10,159 nt of DNA from Spirochaetia bacterium. Lineage in GTDB: Bacteria; Spirochaetota; Spirochaetia; Treponematales; Breznakiellaceae. Position 1 is the stretch's first letter. Each line of letters starts with the position of its first letter. Below the pieces are notes generated by a model, which saw only the letters and a list, made by a program, of their open reading frames with translations, made no database searches and had not been told where the DNA came from. Where the stretch lies: the NCBI GenBank assembly GCA_025997655.1, contig BNUW01000090.1, positions 1 to 10,159 of the forward strand, in the 5' to 3' direction. Position numbers and translations under genes: made by a program. Of the stretch, positions 5,589 through 10,159 are shown piece by piece.

Positions 5589-6846
5589 TTCCTCCCCGTC
5601 AGCGCAGACCAAATACGCCTTGGTTATCGGTAATAGTGCCTATTCTTCTATAACCAAACTCAATAATCCGGTCAATGATGCAATGGATATGAAGACGGTC
5701 CTGGAAGGCTTGGGCTTTCAGGTGGATTTAGTTACGAACGGAAGCCGTGTACAGATGGAAGAAGCGGTGAACAGGTTACAAAACCGGCTCAGTATGTCAA
5801 AAAACGCCTATGGTTTCTTTTTTTATGCCGGTCATGGGGTGCAGTCCCAGGGAGAAAACTTTTTGCTTCCCGTAGACGCAAATATCCCCAATGAGCGTTA
5901 CCTTCGGGATCGGGCAGTGAATGTTCAGGTAGTGCTTGACGAACTAAATGATTCCGGGAACGAGCTTAATGTTATCGTGCTGGATGCCTGCCGGGATAAT
6001 CCTTTTAGCTGGAAGCGGAGTGGGAGCCGAGGGCTGGCGGTAGTGAGTAGCCCGCCGGTGGGGAGCATCATTGTCTATGCCACCAGCGCAGGTTCTACTG
6101 CCGCCGATGGTGAAGGGCGGAATGGCCTCTTTACTACCCACCTGCTCAATAATCTAAAAACCCCCGGTCTGGAAGTGAAAGACATCTTTAATCGTACCGG
6201 TTCCGATGTCCGGCGGGCAAGTAATAGCTTTCAGGTCCCGGCCATATATTCACAGTTTTTCGAGACGGCTTATTTGGGCAGCGTGCCTGCGGCTGCGCTG
6301 GTGACCACGGCGGCGGTAGTTATGGCGGGTTCCGCTGCACCGGGGAGTATCACGGTAAGTTCCACGATCGCCGGGACTATCCTCGTGGATGGGAAAGATA
6401 CCGGTGTACGCATTAAAGCCGGGGGAACGGGGGCCATTCAAAATGTAGGCGGGTCAGTCGAGGTTGCGGTACGGGGTGATGATGGACAGATCATCCAGGC
6501 TGCGCAAATGGTTAGCGTACTACAGGAGCAGGTGGTAAGCCCATCGAATTCGGCCCCGCCACACCGAGAGCTCTCCGATCTCGTCACTCCGCAATTTGCA
6601 GATCCGCCTCCGTTACGCCAAGCGCCTGTCCCAAGGACAACCACGCATCCAGGGAAAACCATGTATGTGACCGCAAAAACCATTGAGATAAAGAAGACAA
6701 CCGCCATTTTTGCGGATACGCTGGGAACCTTATCTAACGGTGATCCGGTTTCAGTCCTGGAGGAAAATGGCAAGTGGGTGAAAATCAGTTCTACGAAACT
6801 ACCGGGCATAAGCGGTTGGGTTGCGGCCGCCAGCTTGCGAGAATAG
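5521..6846 (+). CDS. Secreted caspase-like (C14) protease with PEGA-like and SH3 domains
   Basis: This 441-aa protein has a signal peptide (about 1-29, ending PSAQ). The C14 domain (about 31-253) has KYALVIGNSAY, His105 (YAGHGVQ) and Cys157 (VLDACRD). A PEGA-like beta segment (about 274-320) includes PGSITVSS and ILVDGKDTG. A Pro-rich linker (about 341-378) leads to a bacterial SH3 domain (about 380-440) ending in GWVAAASL. SH3b domains commonly bind peptidoglycan, and PEGA repeats occur in surface proteins, so the protease is probably anchored to the wall. Its C14 domain is the closest paralogue of the one in the LRR-caspase; a 26-bp stretch around the active-site Cys codon is identical (874-899 and 5968-5993). 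Cys157 is the only cysteine. An AAGGAGG site lies about 12 nt before the ATG, a longer spacing than usual but shared with the copy at 3908. The PEGA call is less sure than the rest. Confidence 0.9.
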   Translation: MAKKHFLITQFNILLSVLVLFPLSSPSAQTKYALVIGNSAYSSITKLNNPVNDAMDMKTVLEGLGFQVDLVTNGSRVQMEEAVNRLQNRLSMSKNAYGFFFYAGHGVQSQGENFLLPVDANIPNERYLRDRAVNVQVVLDELNDSGNELNVIVLDACRDNPFSWKRSGSRGLAVVSSPPVGSIIVYATSAGSTAADGEGRNGLFTTHLLNNLKTPGLEVKDIFNRTGSDVRRASNSFQVPAIYSQFFETAYLGSVPAAALVTTAAVVMAGSAAPGSITVSSTIAGTILVDGKDTGVRIKAGGTGAIQNVGGSVEVAVRGDDGQIIQAAQMVSVLQEQVVSPSNSAPPHRELSDLVTPQFADPPPLRQAPVPRTTTHPGKTMYVTAKTIEIKKTTAIFADTLGTLSNGDPVSVLEENGKWVKISSTKLPGISGWVAAASLRE

Positions 6847-6877
6847 TCGTGGTTTAGCGGAAAAAAGGAGGCGTATA

Positions 6878-7681
6878 GTGAGAAATTTTAAGAAAGTACT
6901 TGTGGCAATTTTACTGTTATTCACACCATTTGTGGTTTTCGCCGGGTTGACTCAATCAACACCAAACCGAATTGCGCTGGTAATCGGTGTTTCAGAGTAC
7001 CGGAATGCAGCAAAATTAGGAAACTCAGTAAACGATGCGCGGGATATTGCGGCGGCGTTGGGGAAGCTGGGGTTTCAGGTTGATTTGAAGTTGAATGTTA
7101 CGTATATTGAATTGAAAAATGCCGTTAATGATTTTGTTTCAAATCTTGAGGCCGATCCTGAGAAAGAAGGGTTTTTCTGGTTCGCTGGAATGGGTGTTCA
7201 AATAAATAATGTAAATTATTTGATGCCTATAGATGTAGATGTTCGTAATGAGCGGAATATGATACGAAGTTCCTATCGGATGGATGAATTAACCGATTCC
7301 GTTGCGGATGCCGGAAATAAAATAAATGTGTTGATTGTTGACGCTTGTTCAAATAATCCTTTTTCTTCTAGTCATCGCGGAATAACGGGAAGCGGATTGA
7401 GCATAAGCAGCCAGATTCCAACGGATATATTTTTTATGTTGTCAGCATCTCCCGGTCAAGCAGCGGCAGACGGCGCTCCCGGTGAACGCAACAGCCCCTT
7501 TGCGGCGGCATTTCTCAACAATATTACCAAACCGGAACCATTACAAATGCTTGTGTTAGATATTGTCAAAGAAACGTTGGAGAAAACGAATGGGACACAA
7601 AAGCCGTATTATCAGTCGTATTTGTTAAACAATAAGACGTATTCACTGGGCAGCTCAACGAGTGCAGGGGGTAGTAGATGA
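6878..7681 (+). CDS. Caspase-like (C14) pseudoprotease lacking the catalytic histidine
   Basis: This 267-aa exported protein has a signal peptide (about 1-22, VVFAG) and then a C14 fold with nothing added. The conserved scaffold is clear: RIALVIGVSEY, NSVNDARDIAAALGKLGF, NYLMPID and ERNSPFAAAFL. The motif that should read AGHG reads AGMG (Met105, ATG at 7190-7192). The active-site Cys157 remains, but the usual following Arg is Ser (VDACSN). It is therefore probably inactive as a protease and may act as a regulator or substrate trap, by analogy with other pseudocaspases. I chose GTG 6878 because AAAGGAGG (6864-6871) lies 6 nt upstream and the product then begins directly with a signal peptide; the in-frame ATG at 6821 would add a non-signal-like stretch. 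The stop overlaps the next start as ATGA. Cys157 is the sole cysteine. Confidence 0.85.
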   Translation: MRNFKKVLVAILLLFTPFVVFAGLTQSTPNRIALVIGVSEYRNAAKLGNSVNDARDIAAALGKLGFQVDLKLNVTYIELKNAVNDFVSNLEADPEKEGFFWFAGMGVQINNVNYLMPIDVDVRNERNMIRSSYRMDELTDSVADAGNKINVLIVDACSNNPFSSSHRGITGSGLSISSQIPTDIFFMLSASPGQAAADGAPGERNSPFAAAFLNNITKPEPLQMLVLDIVKETLEKTNGTQKPYYQSYLLNNKTYSLGSSTSAGGSR

Positions 7682-8451
7682 TGGAAAAAAAGTTAGTTGC
7701 AGTCTCTTATTTCCCGGTTCTCTGCGCGGTACTTGTCATGGTAATTATGGGCTGCGCATCTACAAAGCCAGAAACCGAAAAAACCTCGGCAGGATACATC
7801 GCCGATACGGGTTTGCTGGAAGTACGAAATGAAACTTCGGTTCCTATGGCGCTATTTGCCGGGCATGTCGAGCGGGGGATCTTTTTGGGGGTAATCTCGT
7901 CCTTCGGTGTGCAGCGATTTGATATTGCAAAGATACCGGATATTCCACGCAAAGGTGCGTTTATTCTGAGGACGGCAAGTGAGGAAGCGTATCGGCAAAA
8001 AGCGGGGCATCTTTCAGAGGAGGATGTGGTATATACAGCGCTGGTGGTATATGACCTTGATGCGCCTGAAAATAAAGCACAGGTTTCTATTCCAAAAAAG
8101 ATAGATAGTACGCAGAAATATTCTGTGTATGTGTCAAATAATTCGCCGTATATCCTTGAATTACGGCTTGATAACCCGACCGGAGAAAAGATTGCTGCAC
8201 TTCCGCCGTTTCAACAGAATATGATGCTCTGGCTCAGTCCTGACGAAAGAGGCTTACCATATCAGTTTTTCCCGGTATATGTCCATGTTGACAGCAGGAC
8301 GACCGAGATAAAATCGTTTGTTATTGATCCTAATATACGGGGGTCTCGTGTAGAACCTACTAGCGGAGGCGATTATGTTCAGATGCTCAATTTTGACGCG
8401 CCCCGGTCTAGTGGTATGGAGGACAGCTGTATTGTCCTATTTGGCGAATAG
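7678..8451 (+). CDS. Lipoprotein of the ERG-FDI family (257 aa)
   Basis: The signal peptide ends in a lipobox (IMGC, Cys26), so the protein is probably lipid-anchored in the envelope. I do not recognise a named family. It shares with the protein at 8543 an ordered set of blocks: a VRNETSVPMALFAG strand, ERGIFLG (65-71), RFDIAKIPDIP (80-90), KGAFILRTAS (92-101), EEDVVYTALVVYD (114-126), YVSNNSPYILELRLD (151-165), a block with LSPDERGLPYQFFPVYVHVD (186-205) and a terminal LFGE. The two N-x-T/S beta units (near 46-61 and 150-165) look like repeats of one beta-sandwich-type module. Its start overlaps the pseudocaspase stop by 4 nt (ATGA), so the two are probably translationally coupled and may act together. 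The second ATG (7681) is also possible. Confidence 0.8.
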   Translation: MMEKKLVAVSYFPVLCAVLVMVIMGCASTKPETEKTSAGYIADTGLLEVRNETSVPMALFAGHVERGIFLGVISSFGVQRFDIAKIPDIPRKGAFILRTASEEAYRQKAGHLSEEDVVYTALVVYDLDAPENKAQVSIPKKIDSTQKYSVYVSNNSPYILELRLDNPTGEKIAALPPFQQNMMLWLSPDERGLPYQFFPVYVHVDSRTTEIKSFVIDPNIRGSRVEPTSGGDYVQMLNFDAPRSSGMEDSCIVLFGE

Positions 8452-8551
8452 GGTATTATGATTGATTTTTACCGTCGGTCTAACCGGTGTAAAAATACAA
8501 CGGCCGTATGGCTGTTAAAAGCAAAGGAAAGGAGACAGAAAGATGAAGAAG
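8449..8551 (+). repeat. Duplicated lipoprotein leader module, copy 2
   Basis: This is the partner of 5097-5198 and precedes the 375-aa lipoprotein. It contains the same GATTTTTACCG, AACCGG, AAAAATA, CGGCC, GCTGTT and AAAGGAG blocks, and the same 8-nt spacing from ribosome-binding site to ATG. Small insertions and deletions separate the copies. Confidence 0.7.
8466..8495 (+). other. Nested hairpin in the lipoprotein leader
   Basis: TTTTTAC (8466-8472) pairs with GTAAAAA (8489-8495). Inside, CGGT (8476-8479) pairs with ACCG (8483-8486) around a 3-nt loop. It is not a terminator, because the T-run is on the 5' arm and A's follow. The structure is weaker in the copy at 5112-5136. An intercistronic RNA structure affecting stability or translation is possible. 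Confidence 0.4.
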
Positions 8552-9670
8552 ATTGTTTTTGGAAGCATGGCTGTATTGGCGGCTATGTTGTTGGTTTTTG
8601 GGTGCGGGAGTGCCCCGTCTGCGAATGGGGGTAGTGGAAGCACAACGGTAGTGATTAAGGACTCTGATTTTCAGACAGAATCTGGTGGCAAGCTATTTAT
8701 TACTAATATGGCACAAACAGAATTAGCCCTTTTTGTAGGACGCCCGGAAAGAGGTAATTTCATCGGTGCTGTTGGAACCGGGGCGAATGGCCACTCGAAG
8801 AGCAGAGGTTTTGACCTTAACAAAATTGTCGGACTCCCTGATAAAGGAACGTTCATAATCAGAGCGGCAAGCTTTACAAAAGTGAACGAAAAGAAAAGTA
8901 TAGCCGCAATAACAGAAGAGGACATTATTTATAGTGGCTTGATTGTGTATGATAAAAGCAATTCAGAGCGGGTTGAGCATGATATTTTTGCTGGGATCGA
9001 CATCAATCAAAAAACGTTTATCCATCTTACGAACCTTACCAATTATGTTCTTGAGTTAAGGCTTGACGCGTCAGATGGTCCGAAGGTTGCGGTATTGTCC
9101 CCTCGGCAAAGCCTAAAAAAAGTGTGGATAGAGCCAAAAGATACTGGGTTTGCATATATGCTCTTCCCAACGTATCAGTATCTTGATCCGAACACCGGGG
9201 AGCTAAACGTATTTTCCGATGATGAATATGTCAACGGGAAAGAGTTTGAACCAGAGCCATTAGGATCCGAACAGAGGGAAATTATATTTGCAGGTCCTGG
9301 AAAAGGTAAACCGCATTACAACGTGGCGTTTATTAGGGTACAAAATGACACTTCGGAATTGCTACAGTTTCAGACAGCCGAAGGCAACTATAAGAGAAAT
9401 GAACGCGGGACATTGAATACCAGCCCTGGTAGAACTGATGTATACCAAGTTGACGCTGGGTCTGTTGATGCGGGGAAGGTATATACTGCCGCAGGTTTTC
9501 AGATTTCAAGAAAACTGTGGCCTATAGGCCGACAGGTAGTTAAACCTGGTCATGTCTATGAATTAATCGCAACCGGTGCGAACGGAACATATCAGTATGA
9601 TGGGCTCAGAGATGTCGGTGAAAAGAGCGTAGCGGATGATATTCGGGTTAATTTGTTCGGTGAACTTTAA
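8543..9670 (+). CDS. Large lipoprotein of the ERG-FDI family (375 aa)
   Basis: The lipobox is LVFGC (Cys21). The first 250 residues follow the 257-aa paralogue block by block: LFITNMAQTELALFVG (51-66), ERGNFIG (69-75), GFDLNKIVGLP (89-99), KGTFIIRAAS (101-110), EEDIIYSGLIVYD (125-137) and HLTNLTNYVLELRLD (161-175). About 110 residues are then inserted before the shared terminal LFGE. The insert begins with FIRVQNDTSELLQFQTAEG, a third copy of the N-x-T beta unit, so the protein looks like a string of related beta modules. Function is unknown to me; anchoring and beta repeats suggest a surface or periplasmic binding protein. AAAGGAG lies 8 nt before the ATG. The gene is followed by a strong hairpin at 9679. 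Confidence 0.82.
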   Translation: MKKIVFGSMAVLAAMLLVFGCGSAPSANGGSGSTTVVIKDSDFQTESGGKLFITNMAQTELALFVGRPERGNFIGAVGTGANGHSKSRGFDLNKIVGLPDKGTFIIRAASFTKVNEKKSIAAITEEDIIYSGLIVYDKSNSERVEHDIFAGIDINQKTFIHLTNLTNYVLELRLDASDGPKVAVLSPRQSLKKVWIEPKDTGFAYMLFPTYQYLDPNTGELNVFSDDEYVNGKEFEPEPLGSEQREIIFAGPGKGKPHYNVAFIRVQNDTSELLQFQTAEGNYKRNERGTLNTSPGRTDVYQVDAGSVDAGKVYTAAGFQISRKLWPIGRQVVKPGHVYELIATGANGTYQYDGLRDVGEKSVADDIRVNLFGEL

Positions 9671-9678
9671 CTAAACCA

Positions 9679-9703
9679 ACGGGGCGGAGATTCTCTGCCC
9701 CGT
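9679..9703 (+). terminator. Strong hairpin after the 375-aa lipoprotein gene, no clear U-tract
   Basis: ACGGGGC (9679-9685) pairs with GCCCCGT (9697-9703). The stem extends inward through a G-T wobble, G-C and A-T pair, giving about 10 bp around a 5-nt GATTC loop. It is GC-rich and very stable for this window. The following bases are ATCTTC rather than a T-run, so it may be an inefficient intrinsic terminator or an mRNA-stabilising 3' hairpin. It separates the main array from the next lipoprotein gene. Confidence 0.5.
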
Positions 9704-9724
9704 ATCTTCAAGGGGTAATGAAGA

Positions 9725-10159
9725 ATGAAAGCTGTATATGCTTTTATGTGTCTTTTATTATTGTGTTCTTGTGCATCACAGAAACCAGTGGGTGAACCAG
9801 TGGATACAACGGTAAATGATAATCTTTTTACCGTGACTGTTTTTAATAAAACTCTTTTTGATATAGAGATTCTTACAGAATCCCGGTTTGTTCCGCATAA
9901 TAGCGAAGCAGAAATAACGCTTCCAAAACAATTCGATATATTATCTGAAGGATATGCAATTACATATCGTGTAAAATTGACTGATGAGGTTACAAAGAAA
10001 ATATCAGGAGAAAACATCAGAATAAAACCTGATCAGCAGAGTGTTATCATTGATAATTCTCTTTTTTCATATAACGGAAGTTATTTTACTCTTACCAATA
10101 CTACTGATCATGCTATAAGACTAAGAAGGACCAATAGTAGTACCTATAGAAATACGCTT
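9725..10159 (+). CDS. Lipoprotein, N-terminal 145 codons (runs off right edge)
   Basis: The frame is open from ATG 9725 to the window end. It starts MKAVYAFMCLLLLCSCASQK, a signal peptide with a relaxed lipobox (LCSC, Cys16). The mature part is beta-rich. FTVTVFNKTLFDIEI (about 37-51) and YFTLTNTTDHAIRLRR (about 122-137) resemble, in order and spacing, the two N-x-T beta units of the lipoproteins at 7678 and 8543. A distant member of the same family is therefore plausible. The ERG and FDI blocks are not conserved; EITLPKQFDILSEGYAITYR occupies the corresponding place. The DNA is visibly more AT-rich than its neighbours, which may mean a different origin or relaxed drift. An AAGGGG site lies about 9 nt upstream. 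Confidence 0.72.
   Translation, partial: MKAVYAFMCLLLLCSCASQKPVGEPVDTTVNDNLFTVTVFNKTLFDIEILTESRFVPHNSEAEITLPKQFDILSEGYAITYRVKLTDEVTKKISGENIRIKPDQQSVIIDNSLFSYNGSYFTLTNTTDHAIRLRRTNSSTYRNTL

Noticed and set aside
6821..6877. ATG start giving a 286-aa pseudocaspase
   Set aside because: It overlaps the previous gene, has no RBS and would bury the signal peptide; GTG 6878 has AAAGGAGG at good spacing.
8466..8495. Hairpin as an intrinsic terminator
   Set aside because: The T-run is on the 5' arm and adenines follow the stem, so it lacks the 3' U-tract.
9667..10017. Minus-strand ORF opposite the last lipoprotein
   Set aside because: The plus-strand frame has a lipobox and RBS and stays open to the edge; the minus frame has neither.

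Overview
The window most likely comes from a spirochaete of the Treponema group, perhaps a host- or termite-gut-associated one. This rests on pattern recognition: BspA-type leucine-rich repeats of the TIPNSVTSIG kind with a short Trp/Tyr-rich tail, relaxed lipoboxes, and many paralogous secreted proteins and lipoproteins. No rRNA, tRNA, CRISPR array or transposase was seen.

Layout. The left edge (1-154, minus strand) holds the first 51 codons of a small antitoxin-like protein. The divergent spacer (155-432) contains a good sigma-70-type promoter reading right (257-285). It is embedded in TAGGTA-type inverted repeats and followed by a near-perfect palindrome (310-328) and a 14-codon leader ORF (392-436) that overlaps the next start as ATGA. 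Everything from 433 to the right edge is on the plus strand and closely spaced, so it may be one long operon or two to three nested units.

In order the genes are: a secreted caspase-like (C14) protease with LRRs (433-1857); a CcdA/DsbD-type membrane electron carrier (1859-2854); a TlpA/ResA-like periplasmic thioredoxin (2887-3444); a small TPR protein (3457-3873); an RlpA-caspase fusion (3908-5098); a truncated lipoprotein (5187-5489); a caspase with PEGA-like and SH3 domains (5521-6846); a caspase homologue whose catalytic His is Met (6878-7681); two larger lipoproteins of one family (7678-8451, 8543-9670); and a further lipoprotein cut by the right edge (9725-10159).

How they may work together (inference). 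Four exported C14-fold proteins, three with the His/Cys dyad and one without, are interleaved with outer-envelope lipoproteins of one unnamed family and with a complete thiol-reducing relay (CcdA to TlpA). Three of the four C14 proteins have exactly one cysteine, the active-site one, and the fourth has only two more outside its signal peptide. The relay could keep these thiols reduced outside the cytoplasm. The accessory domains (LRR, RlpA, PEGA, SH3) all point to the cell wall or cell surface. Direct repeats covering ribosome-binding sites and signal peptides, and a duplicated intergenic module before two lipoprotein genes, show that the array grew by local duplication and domain swapping.
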